Assembly (NCBI GenBank): GCA_012103505.1
Contig: WLWP01000001.1
Span: 682,001-746,000, forward strand
Length of the DNA stretch: 64,000 bases
Origin: Pseudomonadales bacterium
Lineage (GTDB): Bacteria; Pseudomonadota; Gammaproteobacteria; Pseudomonadales; Azotimanducaceae
Direction: 5' to 3'
Positions 9,608 to 18,552 of this stretch are shown here, piece by piece (position 1 is the stretch's first letter; every line of letters begins with the position of its first letter). The notes under the pieces were generated by a model. That model saw only the letters and a program-made list of their open reading frames with translations, was not told the DNA's origin and searched no databases. Position numbers and translations under genes: made by a program.

Positions 9608-10507
9608 CTAAGATTCGCCTGGTAGAGTTGCTGTGATGAAGAAACGTCGCTCACCGCGACGTATTTCGATACGGGCGCTACCTTGCGCCAATATATTATC
9701 GAGTTCTAATTGGTCTTGCTGTAAATCGCCTACATCTCTGCCGTTGACGGATAAAATGACATCACCGGGTTGTAGTCCTGTCTGGCGCAGTGCGGGCGTT
9801 TTGTTTAGATCGCCTATGCGGTACCCGCCGCCATCGGCAACCTCAATGCCTAACTCTTGTAAAGCACCTTCAGCATTTTCATTAAACTTCTCGCGGTATT
9901 CGGCGACCGAACTTGCGTCGCCTTGATTTGATGCATCGCTTGGCGATGTAGACGTCTGAGCATTAGCGCCGTTTGGGTTGTTGCGGCCTTCGTTCGATGC
10001 GCCGTTTTCGGATGGGATTGCGGTTACCTTGCTGCTTCTCGTGCGTGGGAACGCGAGCGATTCTCTAACCCCTGCACGGCGCAGATAAATCTGGTCGTGA
10101 TCGATCGCAACGAGCTCGGCGTTACCAGGGACTTTGTCACCGACGCGATAGACCAGTCCAGGTTTGCCTTTTTGAGCGACGATTGCCGAAGATCGTTCCT
10201 CGTCGTCTGACACGAAAACACTCTGCAGCTCGAGAGGTAGGCGGGTCTGCACAGCAGCTTCGCTGGTTGATTGGTCCGGTGCTATCTCACCGGCCCGACC
10301 AAACAGATTTTTGTTTAGGATCCAGTTAACGTTCGCTGCGGGTCGATTGCTCTCGCGAGCTTGTGGACTTTGGGTCTGCGCGCTTGTTATAGGTGCGATA
10401 GGCGTCGCAAAGAAAACCCAAATAGTTATGGCTAGCGTATAGGCTATGCCAACGACTAAAAGCCATTTGAGCGGTTCTGCCCCTTTTTGCAGAAATGTGT
10501 CTAGCAA
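9608..10507 (-). CDS. gspC: Type II secretion system inner-membrane protein GspC
   Basis: Links the inner-membrane platform to the secretin and helps choose substrates. A short cytoplasmic N-terminus is followed by one membrane helix (about residues 14-34, LLVVGIAYTLAITIWVFFA), a periplasmic homology region (LPLELQSVFVSDDEERSSAIV and GLVYRVGDKVPGNAEL) that contacts GspD N0, an Asn/Ser/Gly-rich linker, and a C-terminal PDZ domain (TGLQPGDVILSVNGRDV). The start is TTG at 10507-10505, with AAGGA about 9 bases upstream supporting it. It pairs with gspD next door, which is the usual arrangement. Confidence 0.93.
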   Translation of the reverse strand: MLDTFLQKGAEPLKWLLVVGIAYTLAITIWVFFATPIAPITSAQTQSPQARESNRPAANVNWILNKNLFGRAGEIAPDQSTSEAAVQTRLPLELQSVFVSDDEERSSAIVAQKGKPGLVYRVGDKVPGNAELVAIDHDQIYLRRAGVRESLAFPRTRSSKVTAIPSENGASNEGRNNPNGANAQTSTSPSDASNQGDASSVAEYREKFNENAEGALQELGIEVADGGGYRIGDLNKTPALRQTGLQPGDVILSVNGRDVGDLQQDQLELDNILAQGSARIEIRRGERRFFITATLPGES

Positions 10508-10675
10508 CGAATTTTGTCCTTCACTTCTAGCCGTCGTCGAGTGTCCTCAATCCGCCCCTCAATACACAAGGGGCCCATGGTCTTCGACGCTTCCCTAATC
10601 GCGCAACCGTCTACTGAATAACTTGACTATTTTCTCTCGTTTTAGTTCAGGGCTATTTAGTTTGGTAAGTATGAG

Positions 10676-10692
10676 GCTGCCGCCATGGCAGC
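10676..10692 (-). other. Hairpin in the gspN-gspC gap
   Basis: GCTGCC and GGCAGC form a 6-bp stem with a 5-base loop. No T-run follows on the minus strand, so it is not a convincing rho-independent terminator. The 223-base gap between gspN and gspC (10508-10730) also holds a CCCCT/AGGGG inverted repeat nearer gspC. No gene is seen in the gap. Confidence 0.3.
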
Positions 10693-10730
10693 ACAAACCT
10701 TAAATAGGAACTGATTCTAAGTTATTGATT

Positions 10731-11447
10731 TTAAAAGAGCTGTTCCTCAACAACTAAGACAACAGCGTGATCTGGGTCACTTCCTGGCCATGGTCTGTTT
10801 AGCATTTTTGTCAACATTTTCGTAATGCCGATTTTGACGAAGCCATTGTTCGTTAATTCAGCTTCAAGAAGGTGAGTTGGACTTGTATGCGTCGTCACTT
10901 CAGCTTTTACGGGGGCCGATAGTTCAGCTTTTAATTCGGGCAGGTTACTTTCTGAAAATTGCCCTGAAAGGACATAACGAACTAAACCGCCGCTCCAATT
11001 CAGAGTCCCATCGAGCTCATCGACTGTTTCATCTTCGACGGTAAAAATGCCCGTGATATCAGTCATGTTTATCGTGCCAGGAATGAATAAGTCGTATTGA
11101 TGGAGGAGGGGTTTGAGCAGTTCTAGATCAGCTGTACCGTTCACCGAGAATTTCACTCTATTGACGCCAACCGTCGTCAGGTGAATCTCGAGTAGCGGTT
11201 GTTCGAGCTGCCAATGTACCCGTGGCGCCAGTGTCAACAGTGAGAGAGTGTCGACAGTCCAGTTGATTTGACCGAGCTGCTGACCGGAAGCGACAACGAG
11301 ACCTGTGCCGTTCCAGACCGAGCCTCTTGGTTCGAGCAATGCAAGCTGCGCGTCCGGCTGGATAAATCGTGCGACCAAACTCGCCGGTGCGAAGGCGATT
11401 ATAGATATTAGAAATACCGCCAATCCCGCTGCGATGTAACGTTTCAC
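10731..11447 (-). CDS. gspN: Type II secretion system protein GspN
   Basis: GspN is an accessory type II secretion protein found in a subset of systems; its exact role is not settled. The protein has a single N-terminal membrane anchor (AAGLAVFLISIIAFAPASLVA) and then a periplasmic domain with the family pattern LLEPRGSVWNGTG and QINWTVDTLSLLTLAPRVHW. The length of 238 aa is typical. Its ATG overlaps the dapE stop by 4 bases, so it is translationally linked to a lysine-pathway gene. It is separated from gspC by 223 bases. Confidence 0.85.
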   Translation of the reverse strand: MKRYIAAGLAVFLISIIAFAPASLVARFIQPDAQLALLEPRGSVWNGTGLVVASGQQLGQINWTVDTLSLLTLAPRVHWQLEQPLLEIHLTTVGVNRVKFSVNGTADLELLKPLLHQYDLFIPGTINMTDITGIFTVEDETVDELDGTLNWSGGLVRYVLSGQFSESNLPELKAELSAPVKAEVTTHTSPTHLLEAELTNNGFVKIGITKMLTKMLNRPWPGSDPDHAVVLVVEEQLF

Positions 11448-12658
11448 TGGCTTAACAGTTTTTGTGCGATGTGTTGATAGATTTGGGTCAACGGACTGAG
11501 CTCGCCAACGCCTATTTGCTCATCGATCTTATGGATGGTGGCATTTGTCGGACCCAGCTCGACAACTTCAACCCGGTTAGAGCCTGGCTGATTCCAATGT
11601 GAGATAAAACGGCCGTCGGATGTGCCCCCGGAGGTTGAAAGTTCAGTCGTCTGGTTTGTGATCTCTTGGATCGAGTGCGTAACCGCTTCGGTGAGTTTGC
11701 CCTGTCTGGTCAAAAAGGGTGGTCCGGAAAGGGTCCACTCGATGTCGAACTCGGTCGTATGACTTTCGAGGATAGCGTGAACTTTCGCTTTGAGGCGCTC
11801 TTCAGTCTGTTCTGTGTTGAAACGGAAGTTGAATAGGACTTCCGCCTCCCCGGGAACGACGTTCGATGCGCCGGTGCCTGCGTGAATATTGGATATCTGG
11901 AAGCTCGTTGGCGGGTAGTATTCGTTGCCATTGTCCCAGACCGTCTGTGCTAGGTCAGCTAGCGCGGGCATCGCTGTATGGATTGGGTTTAAAACATCCT
12001 CTGGGTAGGCGACATGACCTTGGATCCCTCTAATCCGTAAGCGGCCATTCAGCGACCCACGTCGACCGCACCTAACGACATCACCGACCTGATGCGAGGA
12101 GCTTGGCTCGCCGACCACGCAGTAGGTCGGTACTACACCGCGATCGTTCAGGACATCAATCACATGGCGCGTACCGTGGATTGCCGGCCCTTCCTCATCG
12201 CTAGTGATCAAAAAGCTAACAGTGCCATTTAGAGGTGGGGGTAGAGGTGGGGGATTGATGCGGACCTCATCCATTGCATCTGCTCCTTCGTTCCCCTCCA
12301 ACCTTTCCATCGCAACGACCATCGCTGCCAAGCTACTTTTCATATCAGCGGCACCGCGGCCTTGTAGCTTGCCATCGGAGACTAGTGGCTCGAAAGGATC
12401 AGAGCTCCACTGCTCGACGGGTCCTGTAGGCACGACGTCGGTATGACCAGCAAAAAGTAAATGAGGACCTTCACCCGAACCAAATTGGCGGGTTGCCCAT
12501 AGGTTAGTGACGTCAGAGGCATTAAGGAACTCAATCCTAAACCCGATGGCAGAAAGGCGATCTGCAATGAGTTGCTGACATCCCGCGTCTTCGGGAGTGA
12601 CCGAACGTGCGCGAATCAGGGCGCAGGTTAGGTCGAGGACGCGATTCGTTACTTCCAA
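11444..12658 (-). CDS. dapE: Succinyl-diaminopimelate desuccinylase DapE
   Basis: Hydrolyses N-succinyl-LL-diaminopimelate to LL-diaminopimelate and succinate in lysine and peptidoglycan precursor synthesis. M20-type metallohydrolase: AGHTDVVPTGP (His72), RGAADMKSS (Asp105, bridging metal ligand), TSDEEGPA (Glu154/155 region), GEPSS and TIHK near the end. 404 aa is about 30 longer than usual. Most of the excess is an insert at about residues 122-144 that ends in a double PPPL repeat, encoded by a 12-bp tandem duplication (see the repeat entry). It lies 15 bases after dapD in the same direction. Confidence 0.95.
   Translation of the reverse strand: MEVTNRVLDLTCALIRARSVTPEDAGCQQLIADRLSAIGFRIEFLNASDVTNLWATRQFGSGEGPHLLFAGHTDVVPTGPVEQWSSDPFEPLVSDGKLQGRGAADMKSSLAAMVVAMERLEGNEGADAMDEVRINPPPLPPPLNGTVSFLITSDEEGPAIHGTRHVIDVLNDRGVVPTYCVVGEPSSSHQVGDVVRCGRRGSLNGRLRIRGIQGHVAYPEDVLNPIHTAMPALADLAQTVWDNGNEYYPPTSFQISNIHAGTGASNVVPGEAEVLFNFRFNTEQTEERLKAKVHAILESHTTEFDIEWTLSGPPFLTRQGKLTEAVTHSIQEITNQTTELSTSGGTSDGRFISHWNQPGSNRVEVVELGPTNATIHKIDEQIGVGELSPLTQIYQHIAQKLLSQ
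12231..12254. repeat. 12-bp tandem duplication inside dapE
   Basis: AGAGGTGGGGGT is followed at once by AGAGGTGGGGGA (plus strand). On the coding strand it encodes PPPL twice in a surface insert just before the TSDEE metal-binding motif. The two copies differ only in the last base, which suggests slippage. Confidence 0.85.
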
Positions 12659-12673
12659 GTCTTTCTCACAATC

Positions 12674-13669
12674 TTAGTTGTGTGCGTGTAGCGCGTCGTT
12701 CAGTTCTATCGCGCGTCTGTTAGTGCGACACAGAACCTGGCCGTTTTGGCTATTGCGGATAAAAAGCATGTCGGAGTTACCGGCGAGTTCTCGTGCTTTA
12801 GCCTTGCGAACTTCTGTACCTGTTTCATCGACTACTGTAACTACGGTACCCGCGGTGATGTAGAGCCCAGCTTCGATTGTGCACCGATCACCCAACGGAA
12901 TACCTGTACCCGCGTTGGCGCCGACGAGACAATTCTTACCCAAGGTAATCGTGATTTCACCGCCACCCGAAAGTGTGCCCATGGTTGATGCGCTTCCGCC
13001 GAGGTCGGTACCCGCATCGATAGTGACGCCTTGTGAAATTCTACCTTCCACCATATTTGGCCCGAGGGCTCCCGCATTAAAGTTAACAAACCCTTCATGC
13101 ATCACCGTAGTACCATCACCAAGGTAGGCACCTAAGCGAATGCGAGAGGCATCTGCAATACGTACGCCGCTTGGCATCACGTAGTTCACCATTTTCGGGA
13201 ATTTGTCGACGCTCATGATTTCAAGATGCTCGCCCTTTAGGCGAGCGCTGAGAATTTCTTGATCTAATTCTTCAGTGCTAATTGCCCCTTGGGTCGTCCA
13301 GGCGAGATTAGGTAGGTGCGGGAAGATCCCGTCGAGATTCAGCGTATTCGGAAGCGTCATTCGATGAGATAGAAGGTGTAGCTTGAGGTAGGCCTCCGGT
13401 GTTGAGTCAATGGCCACATCCTCCACCAGTTTGACGATTTGTAGAGGTTGGTCTGCTTCGAGTAAGACGGCAGGGGCTAGATCGTGATCGGCTATGAGGT
13501 AACTGATCTCTTCCGGCGCAGCAGTGGATGTGCCATTTGGTAACGATGCGACTGCTGCTGCGACTTCTCCACTTGGATTTAGACAGGGAGTTGGGAAGTA
13601 GCAATCGAGGGGGTTGCCCTGGGAATCCGTTTGGCTGATACCAATGCCAAAAGCAAAAACGTCAGACAT
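12674..13669 (-). CDS. dapD: 2,3,4,5-tetrahydropyridine-2,6-dicarboxylate N-succinyltransferase DapD (long form)
   Basis: Transfers succinyl from succinyl-CoA to tetrahydrodipicolinate, the committed step of the succinylase branch of lysine synthesis. It has the Pseudomonas/actinobacterial long-form layout: an N-terminal domain, then STPEAYLKLHLLSHR, SVDKFPKMVNYV and a left-handed beta-helix core (RLGAYLGDGTTVMHEGFVNF, STMGTLSGGGEI). The C-terminus NDALHAHN matches the Pseudomonas-type ending closely. 331 aa fits the long form; the E. coli type is about 274 aa and differs at the N-terminus. It lies 56 bases after dapC. Confidence 0.95.
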   Translation of the reverse strand: MSDVFAFGIGISQTDSQGNPLDCYFPTPCLNPSGEVAAAVASLPNGTSTAAPEEISYLIADHDLAPAVLLEADQPLQIVKLVEDVAIDSTPEAYLKLHLLSHRMTLPNTLNLDGIFPHLPNLAWTTQGAISTEELDQEILSARLKGEHLEIMSVDKFPKMVNYVMPSGVRIADASRIRLGAYLGDGTTVMHEGFVNFNAGALGPNMVEGRISQGVTIDAGTDLGGSASTMGTLSGGGEITITLGKNCLVGANAGTGIPLGDRCTIEAGLYITAGTVVTVVDETGTEVRKAKARELAGNSDMLFIRNSQNGQVLCRTNRRAIELNDALHAHN

Positions 13670-13725
13670 TTCATGCGCTCAGTTAAATTTGGGCGCGTAG
13701 TCTAACAGCCTCAGTTTGATCTGGC

Positions 13726-14952
13726 CTATCTGGTTTTGGCGAATTCCAGTAAGCGTTCGGCCGCTTCTTGGCACCGCTCAAGCTCAGAAACCCAAGCGAC
13801 TCGTATGTGTGCGGCGCCTGGATTTCCAGCGCCACCATCCCGAGCAAGATACTGCCCTGGTACCACTTTGACATGTTGGTCTTGCATAAGGGCACGAGCA
13901 AACTGTGCATCGTCTTCGCCGACGTCTAGCCAGTGATAAAAGCCACCCTGTGGTGTATGTACTTCGAAGTGCTGGCTAAGTATTTGCTCGACGATTGCGA
14001 ATTTCTGGCGATATAGATCTCGGTTCTGCTGCACATGAACCTCATCCCGCCAGGCTAATGCTGAGGCGAATTGATGGTGGGCGCTCATCGCACAGCCATG
14101 ATAGGTACGATACAAAAGGTAATCGCTGAGGATCTCAGCGTCCCCCGCAACAAAACCGCTCCTAAGGCCGGGTAGGTTTGAGCGCTTTGAAAGACTGTGG
14201 AAAATAACGCAGTTCTTGTATTCAAGGTTGCCCATGGATTGGCTCACCCCGAGAAGGCTAGTTGGCGGGTGTTCATCGTCAAAGTAGATTTCCGAGTAAC
14301 ACTCGTCTGACGCAATGATGAAATTGTGTTCCAGACTCAGTTCGATGAGTTCGGCCATTTGTGTTTCTGGCATGACTTGGCCAGTAGGATTTCCCGGTGA
14401 GCAAATGTAGACGAGTTCCGTCGCGGCCCAATCTTCAGATTGGAGTTGCCTGAAATCTTGCTGGTAGCCACGTTTCGGGTCGTTATTGATATAGAAAGGC
14501 GTGGCACCACCTAGAATCGCTGCGCCTTCATAGATTTGATAGAACGGATTGGGCGTCAGAACTTTGGGCAACGGCCGGGTTGTCGTGTCACCGGCTGTGG
14601 CGCTCGGGCTAGAAAGAACTGCTTGTGCGAAAGAGAAAAGCGCTTCACGTGTGCCGTTGACCGGAAGAACTTGAGACTCAGAATCGACCCTAATCTGAAA
14701 CCGTTTAGCCAACCACTCCGTAATTGCCGAGCGTAGCTCTGGTACGCCGCGGGTAGCGGGGTAGGTTGCCAGATGCGTGGCTAGTGCTTGTTTATCTGAT
14801 AAATAATCTAGGACAAAACTCGGTGGCGCATGTTTGGGTTCGCCTAAGGAGAGCGGAATTGGATCGAGCTCTGGGTTCGGTGTGATATCTGCGAGCAAGT
14901 TGTTTAGGCGCTCGAAGGGGTATTGGTGGAGTTTCTCTAAGTTTTGGTTCAA
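13726..14952 (-). CDS. dapC: Succinyldiaminopimelate transaminase DapC
   Basis: PLP-dependent class I/II aminotransferase that makes N-succinyl-LL-diaminopimelate from the DapD product. Motifs: LSLGEPKHAPP at the N-terminus, YPATRGVPELR, CSPGNPTGQV, ASDECYSEIYFD and the PLP-lysine motif SLSKRSNLPGLRSGF. The C-terminal arginine motif is HIRVAWV. Its place beside dapD and dapE identifies the substrate; E. coli uses ArgD for this step, whereas Pseudomonas-type genomes have dapC here. The glnD stop lies 25 bases upstream. Confidence 0.94.
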   Translation of the reverse strand: MNQNLEKLHQYPFERLNNLLADITPNPELDPIPLSLGEPKHAPPSFVLDYLSDKQALATHLATYPATRGVPELRSAITEWLAKRFQIRVDSESQVLPVNGTREALFSFAQAVLSSPSATAGDTTTRPLPKVLTPNPFYQIYEGAAILGGATPFYINNDPKRGYQQDFRQLQSEDWAATELVYICSPGNPTGQVMPETQMAELIELSLEHNFIIASDECYSEIYFDDEHPPTSLLGVSQSMGNLEYKNCVIFHSLSKRSNLPGLRSGFVAGDAEILSDYLLYRTYHGCAMSAHHQFASALAWRDEVHVQQNRDLYRQKFAIVEQILSQHFEVHTPQGGFYHWLDVGEDDAQFARALMQDQHVKVVPGQYLARDGGAGNPGAAHIRVAWVSELERCQEAAERLLEFAKTR

Positions 14953-14977
14953 AAGGTTTCCCGTTTGTAGGCACAGT

Positions 14978-17605
14978 TCAGCTGTTCAGCGCGGCGTCGA
15001 TACGCTGTCGAATCGTTTCTTTCAGTGTGTAGGCTTGTTCACCAGCCTCGATTGGCTCGAAGCGTTCGTTCTGGATAAGAAATGTATCTTCGACCATTTC
15101 CCCAAGTGTTGCTATCCGAGCGGAGCGAAGATGCAGTTGTAGATCGACAAACAACTCTGCGATGAGGGCGAGCAATCCAGGCCGATCGTTGGCGACGATG
15201 GTAAGAGTGGTCGTTTCACCATCGCCGGTGGACTTGAGTTGGACTTCGGTAGGGCGCGGTAGCTCGCGTAGCTGGCGACTCAAACGGCGATTTGTACTCT
15301 TGATCGGTCGATTGACATCGATTGCGGCTTTGCCAATTTGCGCTACCAGCTCAGACCGTAAGTTCGGGTCTCGCGGTAGCGGCAAACCTTCCGTCGTCAG
15401 TACGGTATACGTGTCGAAAATCATGTTTTCTGGGCCCGTAAAGACGGTCGCGTCCACAACCGATAAGTCGAAATTAGCTATCGCGGCGACTGTTCTTGCA
15501 AAAAGCTGTGGCAGGTCATGCCCGTATAAGTAGATTCGAGTGGCACCTTCTCCGGGTAAGTCTGCGCGGGTGTCTTGAATGCTAACGAATGGAGTTTCGG
15601 AACCTTGGTCGGCCAGGATTGCTTTTGTAAGTTTTGCTATCTGTCGCGGTGTATGCCGCAGGAAGAAATCGTTACCCAATTGTTGCCAGAGCTCTGTGAC
15701 CTGCGCTTCATCCTGCGCTTCACTTGTGTGCTCTGGGTCACCAACAAGTCTTTCTAGTGCCCGCTCTTGAGTAGCATCGATTGTGGCTTGTTTGTCCGCG
15801 TAGGATTCGACACCGCGCCGCAGCATGCGCCTGGTTTCGTTGTACAGTTGCCTAAGCAGGGTCGCTCGCCAACTGTTCCATAGCGTTGGATTAGTAGCAT
15901 TGATGTCCGCGACTGTCAGTGCATAAAGGTAGTCGAGGCGCATTTCGGATTTAACTTCTTTGGCGAAGTTCTGCACGACATCCGGGTCGTAGATATCCTC
16001 TCTCTGCGAGACCGTTGACATATAAAGGTGCTTTTCAACAAGCCAACACACCAAATCGGTGTCCGCGTCAGTGAGGGTATGACGAGCGCAAAAGGAGCGC
16101 GCATCCTCTGCACCAAGCGAGGAGTGGTCACCGCCACGTCCTTTACCGATGTCGTGATACAGCCCAGCGATATATAGGAGTTCGATTTTAGGGATCGTGT
16201 GCACGCAATGGAATGCGACCGGGAAAGCTTCTTCGCTGGAGCGGTATCGGAATCGGCGCATATTCCGGATAACCATCATTGTGTGCGCATCAACGGTATA
16301 GATGTGAAATAAGTCGTGTTGCATTTGCCCAACGATTTTCCCGTACTCGGGGATGTATCGCCCCAAGATCCCATAGCGCCGCATGCGAGTAAGTTGGGAG
16401 ACTAGTGTGTATGGCGCCTTTAACAACTCGATGAACAGGCGCGAGTGCTCTGGGTTCGCGTTGAACTCGTCGTCGATCAAGTCGAGCGCGTCCCTCAGCA
16501 AGCGAATTGTGTGTGCACGTACACCGGCGATGTCTCGCCGATTTGCCAAGATGACAAAGATCTCGAGAATTGCGGCGGGGTGCTGGCGAAAAACTTTGTC
16601 ATCGATAGCGTCAATGTAGGAGTCAACGATTTGGAAGCGATCATTGAGAGGCTGTTTTTTACGGCGACCTTTCGCAATGACGTTTTCCCGAAAATACTGG
16701 ATGAGGATATCGTTGACTTCAGTTAACGCGAGGACATGCCTGTAGTAATGGTGCATGAATCGCTCCACACCACGCTGGGCATCGGTGTCAACAAACCCCA
16801 AGCGTTCGGAGAGATCACGTTGATGAGAAAACTGGAGTTGGTCTTCTTTACGTTCAGCGACTAAATGCAAGCCAAAGCGGACCCACCAAATGAAACGGCG
16901 CCCTTCAACAAGCCAATCCCGTTCTTGCCCAGTTAGGACCCCGAGGCGGACGAGTTCGTCCGGATCAGTAGTTTGGAACTGGCGGTTACAGATCCATAAC
17001 GTTGTATGGATGTCGCGCAAACCACCAGGTGATGTCTTTACATTTGGCTCTAAGTTGTATTCAACGTTGTCATAGTGAGCATGTCGAGCAACCTGCTCGT
17101 CATGTTTGGCTCGGAAGAACTGATCAACAGGCCAAATGCGTCGACTGGCCATAGCTTTATCAAGTTTCGCTGCTAAGTCTTCGTCGCCGGTCAGAAGTCT
17201 TCGCTCGAACATGGCCGTGGCGACCGTGATGTCTGCTTTTGCTTCAGCACGACAACTTTTGAGGTCGCGGACAGCATGACCTACCTCGAGGTTTAGATCA
17301 AAAACGCGTTGCAGGAACTGTTCGATGGCATCCTGGTGTTTGCGTGGTGCCGCGGCAACGATCAATAGGTCGATGTCGGATCCAGGGTGGAGTTCGGCGT
17401 GACCGTATCCGCCGACCGCATAGAGCGCAATATCGGGTGTTTGCCCAATAATGAGCTGATAGAGATCTCGAATAACTTCATCGACCGCCGCCGTCAGGTC
17501 AGCGATCAGCGTTTCGATCGGCTCATCCTGCCAGAAACGCTCGGCTATCTTGTCACGCGCATCGTTGAGGCGATGTCGGTGGGCTAGATCGATCTGGGTA
17601 CTGAT
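14978..17605 (-). CDS. glnD: Bifunctional uridylyltransferase/uridylyl-removing enzyme GlnD with non-canonical start
   Basis: Senses glutamine and adds or removes UMP on PII proteins, controlling nitrogen assimilation. Domains in order: a nucleotidyltransferase domain with AVGGYGHAELHPGSDIDLL, an HD domain (LYHDIGKGRGGDHSSLG), and two C-terminal ACT domains (LFARTVAAIANFDLSV, RPGLLALIAELFVDL). The only ordinary start codon in the frame, TTG at 17365, lies inside GSDIDLL and would destroy the catalytic site. The frame is open upstream to a TGA at 17704-17702 with no ATG, GTG or TTG. The conserved helix LNDARDKIAERF begins 12 codons after an ATC at 17605-17603. That ATC overlaps the map stop as TAATC, exactly where TAATG would be expected, with AAGAG 8 bases upstream. 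I place the start there (875 aa, the usual family length). A sequencing error is the alternative. Confidence 0.85.
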   Translation of the reverse strand: MSTQIDLAHRHRLNDARDKIAERFWQDEPIETLIADLTAAVDEVIRDLYQLIIGQTPDIALYAVGGYGHAELHPGSDIDLLIVAAAPRKHQDAIEQFLQRVFDLNLEVGHAVRDLKSCRAEAKADITVATAMFERRLLTGDEDLAAKLDKAMASRRIWPVDQFFRAKHDEQVARHAHYDNVEYNLEPNVKTSPGGLRDIHTTLWICNRQFQTTDPDELVRLGVLTGQERDWLVEGRRFIWWVRFGLHLVAERKEDQLQFSHQRDLSERLGFVDTDAQRGVERFMHHYYRHVLALTEVNDILIQYFRENVIAKGRRKKQPLNDRFQIVDSYIDAIDDKVFRQHPAAILEIFVILANRRDIAGVRAHTIRLLRDALDLIDDEFNANPEHSRLFIELLKAPYTLVSQLTRMRRYGILGRYIPEYGKIVGQMQHDLFHIYTVDAHTMMVIRNMRRFRYRSSEEAFPVAFHCVHTIPKIELLYIAGLYHDIGKGRGGDHSSLGAEDARSFCARHTLTDADTDLVCWLVEKHLYMSTVSQREDIYDPDVVQNFAKEVKSEMRLDYLYALTVADINATNPTLWNSWRATLLRQLYNETRRMLRRGVESYADKQATIDATQERALERLVGDPEHTSEAQDEAQVTELWQQLGNDFFLRHTPRQIAKLTKAILADQGSETPFVSIQDTRADLPGEGATRIYLYGHDLPQLFARTVAAIANFDLSVVDATVFTGPENMIFDTYTVLTTEGLPLPRDPNLRSELVAQIGKAAIDVNRPIKSTNRRLSRQLRELPRPTEVQLKSTGDGETTTLTIVANDRPGLLALIAELFVDLQLHLRSARIATLGEMVEDTFLIQNERFEPIEAGEQAYTLKETIRQRIDAALNS

Positions 17606-18498
17606 TAGGAAATCTCTTGTGGCGTGGGCGTGGGCGAGGGCGTGGATGTAGACGTGGCGGTCTCTTCTAGCCGTGGCCCGGTTTGCTTTCCATTTCTCTC
17701 TTCACTGCGGAGTGTAAAGATCTCACACCCCTCGTCAGTCACCATTAGTGTGTGTTCCCACTGCGCCGACATTTTGTGATCCTTCGTTACTGCGGTCCAT
17801 TGGTCGGGCAGAATCTTTATGTGACGTTTACCGGCGTTGATCATCGGTTCGATCGTGAAAGTCATGCCTGTTTCTAAGCGAACGCCTGTCTTGGGGCGAC
17901 CATAGTGCAGTACCTGTGGGGCGTCATGGAAGATCTTACCGATGCCGTGGCCACAAAACTCGCGGACGACGGAGAACCGATTCGCTTCCGCATGTTTTTG
18001 AATGGCATGCCCGATATCGCCAAGAAAGGCGCCAGCTCGGACGGACTCGATACCTTTGTAAAGACATTCCTGAGTTACTCGACTCAACCGTTTTGCGAGT
18101 ACGGTCGCCTCGCCGACAAAGAACATTTTGCTGGTGTCGCCGTGGTAGCCATTCTTGATCACGGTAATGTCGATGTTAAGGACATCGCCGGATTTCAACT
18201 TCTTGCTTGGAGAGGGAATTCCGTGACAAACGACATGATTGACTGACGTGCAAATTGATTTCGGAAACGGCATTTGTCCACCCCCGCCGCCATAGTGGAG
18301 TGGCGCCGGTATGCAGTCCAATTCGTTGACGATAAAATTGTGGCAAATCTCATTGAGATAGTCGGTGGTAGTCCCTACCGCGACGTGAGATCCGATCATT
18401 TCGAGGACTTGAGCGGCTGCGTTACCGGCTGCGCGCATACCGTCGATATCGTCTTGGCTGGAGGTCATAGCGACCATGGGCATAAACTCGTTTTGCAT
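17605..18498 (-). CDS. map: Methionine aminopeptidase, type I
   Basis: Removes the initiator methionine from new proteins. Metal ligands are in NIDITV, YHGDTSK, CGHGIGKIFH, TIEPM and WEHT. Beside rpsB in divergent orientation it occupies its usual place. 297 aa is about 30 longer than E. coli Map. The excess is a C-terminal tail rich in Thr, Ser and Pro (TSTPSPTPTPQ) from a GTGGGC-like repeat, plus a few N-terminal residues. Starts at 18483 or 18468 are also possible; ATG 18468 gives the N-terminus closest to the family. The stop overlaps the proposed glnD start by one base. Confidence 0.94.
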   Translation of the reverse strand: MQNEFMPMVAMTSSQDDIDGMRAAGNAAAQVLEMIGSHVAVGTTTDYLNEICHNFIVNELDCIPAPLHYGGGGGQMPFPKSICTSVNHVVCHGIPSPSKKLKSGDVLNIDITVIKNGYHGDTSKMFFVGEATVLAKRLSRVTQECLYKGIESVRAGAFLGDIGHAIQKHAEANRFSVVREFCGHGIGKIFHDAPQVLHYGRPKTGVRLETGMTFTIEPMINAGKRHIKILPDQWTAVTKDHKMSAQWEHTLMVTDEGCEIFTLRSEERNGKQTGPRLEETATSTSTPSPTPTPQEIS

Positions 18499-18552
18499 GT
18501 GAATCGATTATGGTATAAAGCGCACCGTTTTCGAGCAACGCTCAAAACGAGT
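18486..18552. promoter_or_regulatory. Repeated CTCGTTTT motifs between map and rpsB
   Basis: ACTCGTTTTG (18486-18495) and CAAAACGAGT (18543-18552) form a perfect 10-bp inverted repeat 47 bases apart. A third related copy, CGTTTTCGAGC, lies just before the right arm and can pair with GCTCAAAACG. The left arm overlaps the first codons of map. This could be an operator for the divergent promoters or an RNA structure; I cannot tell which. Confidence 0.35.
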
